Of a DNA stretch of 64,000 nucleotides, positions 25,359 through 36,249 are shown piece after piece. The stretch is from the NCBI GenBank assembly GCA_029204225.1, contig CM055097.1:2447801-2511800 (forward strand), given 5' to 3'. The position numbers and the translations under genes are program-made. The first letter of the stretch is position 1, and every line of letters starts with the position of its first letter. Source of the stretch: Diphasiastrum complanatum. Taxonomy: Eukaryota > Streptophyta > Lycopodiopsida > Lycopodiales > Lycopodiaceae. The notes below the pieces were generated by a model. The model was not told where the DNA came from. It searched no databases and was given only the letters and a program-made list of their open reading frames with translations.

Positions 25359-28300
25359 AACTAGTTTGGTAGCACAAACTAACTCGAAGGATCGATTTAT
25401 GTAAAGGAAAACCACTAAACATTAGAAATTAGATTGATCGTTACAAGTTAAACTGTTCAGCAGTTGAAGGGTGCATCTTGGAAAGGATTAACCATAGCAA
25501 ATTTCATTTTCACCGTTCAAACTAATCAAGTATAATGCTGCAGCCCATAAATGTCACACTTTCACAGGTTATGATTTTCAGCTACCTAGACATGCAATCT
25601 TTACAATCTATTTGGAGATATATGACATCAATACCAATGCCACAGAAAATTACGAAAAGTACAAAACCCAAATAAAATTGCATGGCTACCCAAACTGTGG
25701 TACAGCTTATAGCCAGTCTGAAACCATCTCGTTTTCAAAAACATAATATCTACATAGTGAAAGAGTAATATACTAGGATGGATTCAACCAGGGTTGGAGA
25801 ATATAGTTCCTTTTTTTTTTCCAACCAGGTGGCTTGATGGAGACACGACAAAAATTATTTGTTGAGCTTCACCATAAACTATGTACCATCTTCCCACACG
25901 TCGTGAGTGGGAAGATGTGAGATTCATCAACCAAGTATACTGCTTGATGGAGACATGACAAAAATTATTTATTGAGGTTCGCCATAAACAATGTACCATC
26001 TTCCCACACATCGTCAGTGCGAAGATGTACTATCTTTGCCATAAACCATGTACCATCTTCCCACACATCGTCACAGGTGCAAATGGGAACAAGAGAATGT
26101 TTGACCCCATGAATAGGAAAGTGTTAGGATGAGGATGGAAGGGAGCATGCTATAACGTCGAATTATAAGAAGAACGAAACTCTTAAAATTATGATTTTTT
26201 TAAACAAAGTTCAAAAACTCAAATTATATACAATATCAATGTTCGAAAAGCTGGCATAGTCCAAGAATGGATACTGCATTTTTTCTCCAAAATTGGTCTC
26301 ATAGTTAATTTGAAAGACATGAAATTCCTGAAATTTGAGAACTTGTTTCTTTTGTTGGAACTATCGGACTGGTAGAATATATGCAGGATTCTAAACTTTA
26401 GGTTTGGAATACATAGGATCTTGAGGGGCTTAATTTTAACTGGCTTACATGAAATATTGGGTGAGCAGTCGACTTATCCTGAAGATCAAGTTCGTAAGCC
26501 AAGGAACCAATTTTTCTTATGATTCAAAATGATCTACAATATCTAGTAGACAGCTTATAATGCTTACTCGTACGCATAGTCTTAGAATCTTTTGGAATTC
26601 TAAGATATACCCAGTCATCAACTTTAAAATCTTTAGGAGACCTCCCAAGATGGGCATAATGTTTAGCTCTGTCCTGAGCACTACGGATACTATCACATGC
26701 CACTTACAACATTTCTTACATATCATGTAGGAAAATCGCAATTTCCTGGATCTTAACAGACTATGTCTCCACGTTTACCAGAGATCTAGGTTCAAAACTG
26801 TACATTTGTCTATGAAAAGCTTACATAGTAGTCATGGTCTGAGCTACCAAATAAAAGAACTTTCAGATTGCACTAAGTATGGTGAAGGAACTGAGCTACT
26901 CTTGCTTTTGTTGGAAGAGTAGCTTCTGATTTTTAAATAGATGTTTGAGCTTTAAAGTTTAGGAAAAAAGAAGACTTAAATTCACAAAACATATGTGTGG
27001 AACACCCTTGCCAAGAAACTGAGAGATTGAAGTCGCATAATCACCTTAGCAAGCCCCCAATCACAGCCCCCGGCATCCCTGACAGTCGTGAAGCCTCGCA
27101 TAAGCATATCTTTCAACACTTTTGTGGCCCTGGCAGTGATGAGTGATGACGGGATGAGACTCAGGTCATGCAAGTTAGCAGTCACAGCCGTCACATGCAC
27201 ATGGGCATCACAAAGACCTGGCATCACATATCGCCCAGCTAAATCTACCATCTGCCACATTGTTAAAACATTTCATCATAAGAAGGTAAAAAAGGAACAG
27301 GAAGAAAATAGAAAGTTGAACACAACCTTCCAGCCTGAAATACTGCCAGCATTATTCTTCACGTTTTCCATTAAGATTGCATATGTATCTCTGAATTATG
27401 TAAACAAGATCCACTAGATTCCTTATTTTGAATGCACTAGATATACACAGTTTCAAGACTGCAACTACAAAAACTTGATGCATCACATATGATAGCATAA
27501 GGACATTAAAAGGGTAGTCAATGGTTGGACCAGAAGGACATGTCAATAGGCTCTGCTAGAATTCTCATGGACAAATGGGCTTGCTTCTATAAGCTGTCCA
27601 ATGTAAAGCTGTTTTAATGCAATAATATGCAGTAGACACTTAATGCAGTTAAGTTTGATTAAGCTGCATGCCTAAGGCTAGAATATATTAAAGAACTGGT
27701 GCAGTTTTGCATATATTCAAACTTCATATACATGGGTTTTTTGCTTTTGTGTACTGTAGGTGTTGATTGATTTTTTATTGCAAAGTAAACAATATAAGCA
27801 GTTTTGATGTCTTGCAAGTCTAGAGTATGGACAGAGACATGTACTTGCTAACTGATGTCAGATCTCTGAGTAGACATCAAGCCAATGAGTGAAAATTAAT
27901 CCATCACATGCTGCTGCTGTTTAGGTTCTACTTAACAGTATTGACTGTGATCGGCTCCAAAGGACAACAGATTTGTGAAAATAGGTTGACTAGATGCTAG
28001 ATTTGATAGCCATTGTCTTGCGAAGAGTCCCACATCATCACTCTGCCATAATTGGCAGAAAACTCAATATGTTGACTTAAAATTGTCAAGAACCATTTCA
28101 GACCTTTTTCTATATGGTTTTATTCACTTGAGGTGTCCACCATGAAAATGCTTAAATGAAAAAAAATTGAAGAACGCTCCGATCCGAAATGCTCTAGAAT
28201 TCTGGAACAGTCCTAGAGCACTGTTCCCTTCACATTCAGGAAGGCAGTGCAACTACGCTATCCACCTTAAAAGGACTTGAAGCAAATAAATAATGAAACA

Positions 28301-29346
28301 AGCCTTAAAGTTTGTGCAATCACATGCAGAAGAGATGTTCCTATTTCAATTACATCAATACTACTTGTTACCAGCTAGTGTCATGATGAGTCCTTCATGC
28401 TTTACAATTGAAAGAACACAGCTACCTTATAACTAGCTAAGACCGTTCGTCAAGAGAAAATTCAAGCTTTGCCTCTACAAAAGGAAGAAAACTCTCCACT
28501 TAGAACATTTACAAGCAGCCATATCATCTCTGTCTGGTACCTTTTGGGCACATATAAAAAGCAGGCAGCAGAAGGCTAAGAAAAAAAAATTGGAAGTAAA
28601 TTTCTTTTTTTAATTACACATGGGTAGAGAGGGAGAGAGGCGGGGAGGGAGGCTGATGTAGATACAAATATATATATGTGCATATCTGAATACCAGCTCC
28701 TTTGAATAGTTAAAAAGCAATATGTTCTTACAAATGACTACAAGGAAGAAAAAGCTTATGAAAGTGCCATTCGGGCTTTGTCTATTGCAGCTAACACTCC
28801 AATGAATCCAAACTGCAGTTGATTCTACCTGGTGAAGCACTTGTGGTTCCCAACTGGGCAACTGAGGATCCATGCAAGCAAGCCTCACATTTGTAAAGAA
28901 TGTAACCTTCTAAGTATCTTAAGTATCTCTTACTTGCTCCAGCTACTTCCTTCATGTTATCCTTAAGAGGCCCTTTATTAAAAGCTATCACGGAAAGATG
29001 ATAGAATACTAGGATTAAAAAAATTCGGATATCTTCTAGCAAATATGTTTCATAAATCGAATGAAACAACATTATTTTTTCAGCAATAATTGATTTGTCA
29101 ACCAATGCAAAAGAAATGTGCATAGCCCACTACAACAAACTGTTGATTCATGTGCCAGACATAAACACATACCTGTGATGCAAAAAGAGGTGACGGCCCA
29201 ACATACACAATGTGCTTGTTCTTGATCAAGATATGCTCCCCTTTGCTTACCATCGGTGTCACCCCCAGGTGGACCACACTGCAGTTGCAAAGCAACAAGC
29301 CTCCATCATCTGCTCTTAGTGTTGTTGTCTCTCTTGGTACCACATA
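23299..29346 (-). CDS. imidazolonepropionase-like amidohydrolase (metal-dependent TIM-barrel hydrolase), at least 6 exons
   Basis: Minus-strand exons are about 29346-29173, 27251-27045, 25101-24835, 24332-24198, 23986-23858 and 23694-23299 (stop). All junctions are phase 0 with GT-AG ends and give about 434 residues in one frame. Family signatures appear in order: N-terminal beta-sandwich 'ILIKNKHIVYVGP', 'VMPGLCDAHVHV' with the HxH metal site, 'TTVRDAGG', 'GHALSQTGGHGD', and 'IKIMASGG' with the lysine usual for this family. Then come 'CAHAYTP', 'SIEHGN', 'FGTDLLG' with the metal-binding Asp, and a C-terminal 'AYADILVLEKNPILDI'. Relatives hydrolyse cyclic amide or Xaa-Pro-type substrates; the substrate here is unknown. 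The first exon lacks an in-frame ATG before its upstream stop at 29437-29439, so a short 5' exon probably lies between 29.4 and 30.1 kb. Introns 1 and 2 are each about 1.9 kb. Confidence 0.85.
25297..25354. repeat. (TC)n microsatellite inside amidohydrolase intron 2
   Basis: Uninterrupted run of 29 TC units. Relative to the gene it is a GA run shortly upstream of the acceptor of exon 3, at about 195 bp. Confidence 0.97.
25831..26075. repeat. 110-bp tandem repeat with internal hairpin, about 2.3 copies, in intron 2
   Basis: The unit starts GCTTGATGGAGACA(C/T)GACAA and recurs at about 25832 and 25942, with a third partial copy from about 26036. Each contains CATCTTCCCAC...; in the first copy this pairs with GTGGGAAGATG (arms 25887-25897 and 25907-25917, 9-bp loop). 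The repeat is spliced out with the intron. Confidence 0.82.
26390..26750 (-). mobile_element. Ty3/gypsy pol 3'-end relic in amidohydrolase intron 2 (fossil)
   Basis: On the minus strand the translated pieces 'SAQDRAKHYAHLGR', 'FKVDDWVYLRIPK', 'KHYKLSTRY', 'KIGSLAYELDL' and 'HPIFHVSQLK' match the C-terminal integrase region of gypsy polyproteins. This is the segment before the chromodomain in that subgroup. Only this part is recognisable; no LTR was found. It is in the same orientation as the host gene, broken and old. Confidence 0.75.
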
Positions 29347-29439
29347 CCTAGCATCAGAATCCAGCCAAGTTTTTGGAATCCATATGTAACTCTTAATATG
29401 TGCAATAGTGAAGAATAGTTTGAACTTTGTAGCACATCA

Positions 29440-30119
29440 AAGTAATAGTGACCATCAATGGTGATATAGAGACTCACCAAAACTCTTCCACAATTCATGG
29501 AAAATGATTCGTGAAAGAGGAGCAAAACAACTGTCAATAGATTGTGTGGCTGAGATTTTGCTAAATTTTGATGTATAAAACATTGGCAGCTAGAGCCTAG
29601 AACATTCTTGCATATTATTTTGGCCTGTAGTGGAGCCCTTCGCTCATATGAATCTCAAACAAACCGCTCAAAATAAGACATGCATCTGTACACAACATCA
29701 AACTGGAATGCAGCTACCAAGAATAAAAAGTCGCAACATACAAAAGATCTTGTATTGTTAGATTCCGAGATTAGTAAGTGTAGTCAATATCTACGAGATT
29801 ATTGAAATTTTTGAAATCTAAAAAACTGAGCACATCAAAGATCTTTCCCAGCTCCAATAAGTATACAGAACAGGAGTAGTGTTTCCCAAAATACAACAAT
29901 TCTGAAGATTTGTGATTGTTTTTCATGCTTTTCAACTTCTAACATTGTCAAGCAAAAGAGAGAGCTATGAATAGAAAGTTTCAGTTAGTCGACGAAGTTA
30001 CTCAGATAAAAGCTAGTGTAATTCATGAATCCCATTTTTGTCCACAAAAGCAGGTACAACTAGTTTCTAAGACGGCTTACTTGTAAGATTTCCTTTAAAA
30101 GCAAATGAAATAAGCAGAT
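29440..30119. other. spacer between trihelix and amidohydrolase genes
   Basis: AT-rich, no domain recognised. It must contain the 3' UTR of the trihelix gene and, by the argument given for the amidohydrolase, the promoter and probably a short first exon of that gene. I could not choose between several possible ATG/donor combinations. Confidence 0.45.
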
Positions 30120-32031
30120 TTAATCTTTCAAACAAGCATCTGCTGCTAACTCAGGCACATGCCCAACTAAAGCTTTGCCTTTCAAACAAATAACACCCAC
30201 ATGCCGTGCACTAAGGGCAGTAAGGGCAGCCCGACTAGAGCTTTGCTCCGCATGGGTGGCTTTCATAACATGTTTTGTAACTTGCCTATTGGTAGGTTCG
30301 ACTGAAGAGCCTGCTCCATCACCCCCTTTTGAGCTCGTCCTCCTTTTCTTCCCGCTGCCTCTGAGTTCAGTTAGCAGTTCTACCTGCGGTTCACTATCCA
30401 AAATGTTTCTTGAAGAGGTTTGAGAACTATCCACGCCACTCCCTGCAGCAAATTGGATAGAACAGATGACAGGTCTCAGGAGAATGATATACATATACAG
30501 TTGTGTGAGAAATATACGTACGATCATCAATCAAGTCTAAAACGTGTAGCATACCAGGCAAGGGGAAAGGAGCAGGTATGTTAACAACTGGATCACCAGT
30601 CCTGAGTGCGTTCATGCAATCATGTGAAACAGCTGAGGGACTGGGGATCACGTCCGAGGGAACGGCACGTCCGGAGCCTAGCCACTCAGGTAAAGGAGTA
30701 GAAGTTGCTAGTGCCTGAATTAAAGTGTTTGGGGAAACAGCGCCTGTGTTGGCTGCTTTGCCTGTTCCCATCCAATCTACCATCACCTGGAAAAGGTCAC
30801 GATGAAAATTCATAGGCAAATCTTTTTCCTTGCGCTCCACATGGTTCATCTGCCAGTACGAGTGCCCGCGCAGAGCGCTGCTTTCATACTCAATAATTTT
30901 TCTGAATTCTCTTGCAATGTACTCCCATCTGGCATGGCATTGATCTCCACTCCTGTGCACTCCTTGGCGCCAGCAGAAGTTCTCGATTTCCTGCCACCTC
31001 TCCTTTTCTGGTTTGCTATTTCTCACTCTGTAGCCAGCTTTCACTAAACTTTCATACTGCTCTCGCTTTGCTGCTTGCAAAGCCATCAACTCTGGTAGCA
31101 ACCATACCCCCTTTCTATATGAACGATTACAAGCGTCCCCTCCGGGAGGCTCTCGAACACTGTCAGATTGCAAAAAGGTACCGGAAACGTTAGAATTTCC
31201 ACCTTGTTCTTCAACCGCTTGAGTGCTCTGATTACCAGAAGGATTGGCAGCAGCTTTATCAGGTGCTAGCATTAACGTTTTCCGAAGCTTTTCGTCTTCA
31301 GCCATAACCGCTGCCGCCACCTCGCTTGTTTCTTGCTTTTCGTGGCCTGTTTCCTGCGCTCCGTCTGCAGAACGAGGCTGTCTATGGTGGCTCCTGAATC
31401 CACTTTTGTGGGAATCCCTTTTGGCAGTCATATCTCTGCGAAGTAAGCCAGTTTCTATCCCTGAAAACAGAGCTTTATGCGATTTTTCCTCCCCTTTCTC
31501 AGTATCCTTGCATGTTTCAGGATGCTGAGCAACTGCTGTGCCTGCCACCTCCCTGGGCCTCGCATTGCCACTTTGCAATAAAGATCCAAACACCTTATGA
31601 ACAATATCCGTGGAGGCCGTGCCACGATCCACCCCCTCTCTTGCGCTCTCCTGCTCCTCGCGCCGCTTCCTGACAGTCACGCCATCGGCATCACTCTCCG
31701 CATCAATCGTTAGATCAACCACAACCGGCGACACAGCAGCACCTAAACCTCTATCCACCTTCATCCCCGAGCCACCACCCTCCCTCTCCGAGACACCCGT
31801 GCTACTTCGCTGCTGCTGATCGGACACACCATCATCTGTTTGCGCATCCTTCATGTCCACACCTTCCTCCGCCTCACTGCTGCTCACCAAAACATTCAGG
31901 TCAGTGGAAATCTTTGCTCCCTGCTCTAATAAGCACTCAACTCCGCCCTTTTTCCCACCTTCCACCGCTAAAGCTCCAATTTCTCCACGCTTCTCACCAC
32001 CTGACAATCCTTCATCCTCCATCACTCCCAC
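30120..32031 (-). CDS. trihelix (MYB/SANT-like) transcription factor, 2 exons, 610 aa
   Basis: Predicted nuclear DNA-binding regulator. Exon 1 is 32031-30522 and exon 2 is 30442-30120. The 79-bp intron has GTACGT and TTTGCTGCAG ends, joins in phase 1 and keeps the frame to TAA. Residues about 303-400 carry the trihelix domain. Three spaced tryptophans are visible ('GVWLLPELMAL', 'ERWQEIENFC', 'ARWEYIAREFRKI'), followed by an acidic/basic fourth helix ('HVERKEKDL', 'LFQVMVDWM'). The first 300 residues are Glu/Gly/Ser-rich and probably disordered. The C-terminus has a basic patch 'GSGKKRRTSSK' that could be a nuclear localisation signal. The start ATG is the first in frame, downstream of a GA-rich leader. 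Subfamily was not assigned, and target sites are unknown. No truncation or damage is seen. Confidence 0.87.
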
Positions 32032-32112
32032 ACATCATTCACCATCGATCCACCATATTTCCCTTCTCCTCCTCCTCTCCATGGATCGATCTCCCCATCG
32101 CTTGCTTCCCTT

Positions 32113-32115
<3 letters not shown>

Positions 32116-32146
<31 letters not shown>
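32116..32146. promoter_or_regulatory. (CT)n / (GA)n tract in the leader of the trihelix gene
   Basis: In the sense of the minus-strand gene this is a GA run 85-115 bp upstream of the ATG, probably in the 5' UTR or core promoter. GA/CT tracts at this position are common in plant promoters and can bind GAGA-binding BBR/BPC proteins (established for that family). Function here is inference. Confidence 0.5.
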
Positions 32147-32149
<3 letters not shown>

Positions 32150-33200
32150 TTCGTTTTTCTTTGTTTTCTTTTTCTGTTTCTGTGGCGAGAGCTATGCCGA
32201 ATGCTTCTTCCCCCCAAAAAAAATAAAAATAAAAAGACGTGCTGCCATTTCAGGAAGGCGTCAATGAAAGGCCAACAGAAACCTACACGTCATTTCGAAA
32301 GCCAAATCTGAGAATCCAAACTGCGCACGAAACTTCAACCCCCCCGTGGAGCCTTCTTCATTATTAATTTGAAAGGCCAAACACGTCCATGAGAAGGCTG
32401 AAACCAAAAAGTAACCCTTTTTCAATCGGAAAGGTTGCGTGCACGTCAACTTCCAGCCCCTCGGTGCGTCCGTGCGCGCGCATCTCACTGGCCTGGCTCC
32501 TGCTGCCAAATTGGGTGACCATAAAAAAAAAAATTATTTTTTTTCATTTTATTTTTGTGTCTGTGGCGACTGGTCCAATATGGTTCACGTCACTGTCAGG
32601 CCGCCCTTCTATTTTTATCTCAGCCTCTCCAATTGAAACTCTACCAATCTCAAAAATCCTCACGACACCCTTCAAATCTGGCTAAAATCCTTGCAAATGA
32701 AAAGCAGCTTCTCTTTTCACCTTTCAGCAAGAAATTATACACCGGCCCTTCAGGACACATGCCTGGGTCTGGCTTTTCTTGTTGGGGGGTCCGACCAACT
32801 TTCCCTCTAGGCTCGCGTGAGGCAGCGCTTTCCCAGGTAAAAGGAATCAGTGAGGGAGGGGCCAGGCCCAAGGGCTCAGGGGCCTGCCAATCTCTAACAT
32901 AATTAAAAAAAGTAGTGCTTTAAAAAACAATTTCTTCTGCCGAGTGCTCGGAAAATCTCTTTTATCTCAAAAATCGTCAAAGATTTTATGATGTAGATTT
33001 AAAAAAAATATATGTGTGTCGATTTAATCCCTGTACTTTGTCGATTTTTTCAAGCACGGCTTCTTGCTCTATGAAAATCTTTCCTTCTATAACTGGATTC
33101 TCTTTATTCACAACAAACAATCGTATAACGATTTCTAATTTGTTCACATGTCACATGAAACTCACATTCATAAAATTTTATTGAGCAAAAATCTAAACAA
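32150..33200. other. upstream region of the trihelix gene; no gene recognised
   Basis: Mixed-composition DNA with short frames on both strands (for example around 32.4-32.9 kb) lacking recognisable domains. It likely includes the promoter of the trihelix gene. No element ends were seen. Confidence 0.4.
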
Positions 33201-33204
33201 AGTC

Positions 33205-33350
33205 AATCAGTCCATCAAGGGTAGAGTTGTTAACTGCCACTAGAAAGGTGTAGCATCAAATCCCGACCTGTGTGTAGTGACATATGAGGAGCCCAGCTTC
33301 GTAAATGGCCTGGTCAGGTTGTATGTGTTGTATATAACAACCACTACTTG
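33205..33350 (+). mobile_element. SINE-like tRNA-derived segment (tentative)
   Basis: An A-box-like GTAGAGTTGTTAACTGCC (33221-33238) is followed by a B-box-like ATCAAATCCCGACCT (33255-33269). The spacing resembles a decayed tRNA-derived SINE head. No target duplication or tail was identified. Confidence 0.4.
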
Positions 33351-33500
33351 CTTAATAATTTATGCAAAAACAAAAATGTTAAATAAACAAGTCATGCTAT
33401 AGTGGGGACAGCCAAAAATTAAAAAGCCCTTTTATAGATTTTATATGAAATATACTTTTGGAGGTTACGATGTCATCGCCCACCTCATCTAAAACACAAA

Positions 33501-33890
33501 ATTTGAACCATCCTTTAAGTTCAACGTATGGGAGAATAGATTTTTCAATAATTTTTCTATGCGGGAATCTTGCTATAAACGATAAAGACATTATTAATTT
33601 AAACCATCCTATAGGTAGAACGAATGGGGGAATATATATTTCAATAATCTTGACGTGGGGAATCTTGTTGTAAAAGATAAAAAAGATAAAGACACTGTTA
33701 ATTTGAACCATCTTATAAGTTAAACAAATGGGAGATTAGATTTTGCAATAATCTTTCAGTTGGAGAATCTTGCAATAAAAGATAAAGACACTGTTGATTT
33801 GAACCATCCTGTAAGTTGAATGTATGGGAGAATAGATTTTTTTGTAAACTTTTTATTGATAAAACCTTGCTATAAAAGATAAAGATACCA
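33501..33890. repeat. ~97-104-bp tandem repeat, four diverged copies
   Basis: The unit starts '(A/T)TTTGAACCATC(C/T)T' and contains 'GGGAGAATAGATTTTTCAATA' and 'TAAA(A/C)GATAAAGACA'. Starts are near 33501, 33598, 33702 and 33798. Copies differ at many positions, so the array is old. Non-coding. Confidence 0.85.
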
Positions 33891-34084
33891 TAAGGCCGAG
33901 CCAATTTTCTAACAAAACGATCCAATGAGAAAGCCATTGGTAAAATCATGCATTCACGTAAAAGATGAGTTGTGTTACCCAAAATGACAAATTTATTTCC
34001 AAGTTGGTTCAACACCCCATTTTTTTCTTTCTTTAAAATGACCGAGGACTACATTTGACTACCTATCTCTGCCCCTAAGTGTGG

Positions 34085-34086
<2 letters not shown>

Positions 34087-34175
<89 letters not shown>
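34087..34175. repeat. (CT)n microsatellite, about 89 bp
   Basis: Uninterrupted CT run, followed by a short CT-rich region with the phrase GGGGACCA(C/T)(C/A) repeated about four times up to 34.33 kb. Confidence 0.97.
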
Positions 34176-34178
<3 letters not shown>

Positions 34179-34539
34179 GGGGACCATAAATGACACTACA
34201 CTTTTGCTCTACCTAAATGAGTGGGGACCACCCATCCTCTCTCCAAATGAGGACTATATATTACCCACTACACTGTTTCTCTCTCTCCAATATTGGGGAC
34301 CACCCATTCTCTCTCTCCCCCACTAGAGACCATCTATGATGCACGGGCAAGGAGAGATGGGGAAGCCATCTGGCGACCACCTCTTTTTATGACAATTTGT
34401 ATGATTCATTTTATGAACACTTTTAGTGGAGCCCTTTGACATCTTTATGACACTTTCATGGAGCCCTGAAATTATTTTATGATCTCAACCCATAAGCATA
34501 AACGAACTATAACCAGTAGCAAAATGTTTCCTATTGTTA

Positions 34540-35035
34540 TAAGCAAACTCAATTAAAGGAATGTAATCTTCCCACTGAGATTGCTTGTGAGCACATAAGT
34601 TCTCAACATATCCTCCATAGTCTGATTAGTTCTCTCAGTCTGGCCATCTGATTCAGGATGATCAGAAAAACTAAAACTAAGCGAGGTTTCAAGCTTATGG
34701 AATACGGCTGACCAAAAGTGACCTGTAAACTTAGGATCTCTATCACTAACTATATCACTTGGCAGTCCATAAAGCCTAAATAATCTTTCCATAAAGATCT
34801 GGGCTAAATCCGAAGCCTTAGTAGTTGACTTGAATGGTACAAAAGTAGCTAACTTTGTCAACCTGTCCACCACAACCCAAATAGAATCATTTTGGCATTG
34901 GGTCCTTGGAAGTTCAACCACAAAACCCATAGATATACTTTTCCATCATTTTTGAGAGATATCTAAGGGATGTAGCAACCCTCCAGTCTTTAAGCATTCA
35001 GCTTTGGCTAACTGGCAAGGTCTACCCATTTATGG
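34540..35035 (-). mobile_element. Ty3/gypsy integrase relic (fossil)
   Basis: Minus-strand translation shows the end of the integrase zinc-binding region ('CQLAKAECLKTGGLLHPL'). It is followed by core motifs 'VVVDRLTKLATFVPF', 'GLPSDIVSDRDPKFTGHFW' and 'SDHPESDGQTERTNQ', the D-D-E core order of gypsy integrases. Only about 500 bp of the element is recognisable here. Flanking LTRs were not identified. Broken, old fragment. Confidence 0.85.
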
Positions 35036-35049
35036 CCCAAAAACCCCAA

Positions 35050-35830
35050 TTTTTGGTCCAAAATCACTATCTAATCAATCTTTTGACTTTTCAACCAACA
35101 TGCAATCATTAAATTCTATAATTAATGACTGTAAAACAGTAAGTACAATCTAAAAAACGTACTACACCAGATCCTATAATCAATTCCTTGCAAAAACCAT
35201 CAATTCTAGGTGAAAAATTCACTAAATTCATCAAAAATCCTATGATTTCCATCAAAATTCATGGAACAAATCCACAATTATGATCTTTAGGCTGAAAGTA
35301 CACCAAGGATTTGAGAATCCACCTACTTGAAATTGAATTCCAACACCTGGAAGAAGAAGCAAAGAGCTACACCAAAAGAACTGCAAAATCCAAGATCCTC
35401 AAGCTCCACCTCTTGGTAGATGTGATCCAAGCTCTTATACCACTTAAGAACCACCAAGTGAAGATCTACAGGATTCCAATCACATGCAAACCAAAAGGAC
35501 ACATGTGGAGCATGAACCACCCAACCAATATGGAGAGGCTAGTCAATACCCTAACCAATCCACCCCCAAGCCACAGTGAAGAACACAACAGAGGAGAGGA
35601 AGAACTGGCTTAAGAATCACAATTCACAATAGGAGGATGGGCGAGTTTCCACTAGACTTATTCTTCTCAAGAGAGAGCGAATATTTCCTTTAGGATCCCC
35701 ATGCAACCTAAATTGAGCTATTGATCTCCTATTCTTGCATTAAAGTAGTCTTCACCATGCATGTGCCCCTATGTCCAATTTCCAACACTGTATTGACGTG
35801 TATCTTGAAATATAATTATAATTTATGACG
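35050..35830. other. no gene recognised; possible LTR or UTR sequence
   Basis: A plus-strand frame near 35.31-35.61 kb has no recognisable homology. Parts ('AGGAGGATGGGCGAGTTTCCACTA', then 'CATGCAACC') recur in diverged form near 59.09-59.15 kb, suggesting a dispersed repeat family, perhaps an LTR. Confidence 0.35.
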
Positions 35831-35866
35831 TGGTTTCAGCAGATTTTGTTAGGGAGAGCGAGAGCG

Positions 35867-35869
<3 letters not shown>

Positions 35870-35956
<87 letters not shown>
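35870..35956. repeat. compound (AT)n-(AG)n microsatellite
   Basis: About 30 AT units pass directly into 13 AG units. Confidence 0.97.
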
Positions 35957-35961
<5 letters not shown>

Positions 35962-36249
35962 GATAGAGTTAAAGATAGTCAACGTTTCCAATTCTAGGAA
36001 GGGGTGTAGCCCTTGTTTTTTTCTCTGTTGAAGGCATGAGATCATAAATGGTTCTTTCTTTGACTTGAAACATCCTTGAAACATGCTTTCTTTTTTCTCA
36101 TTTTCTCTCGTTTGATTCGTATTGCTATAATTTTTACACACAGATTATGTTTGGTTCAATGTTCAAGTCCGCTTGGATCAACTTACGTGGTAATACTTAG
36201 ACATATTATTATGTTCTTTTAGTAAGCTATAAGGTTTTTAGGCCACAGG

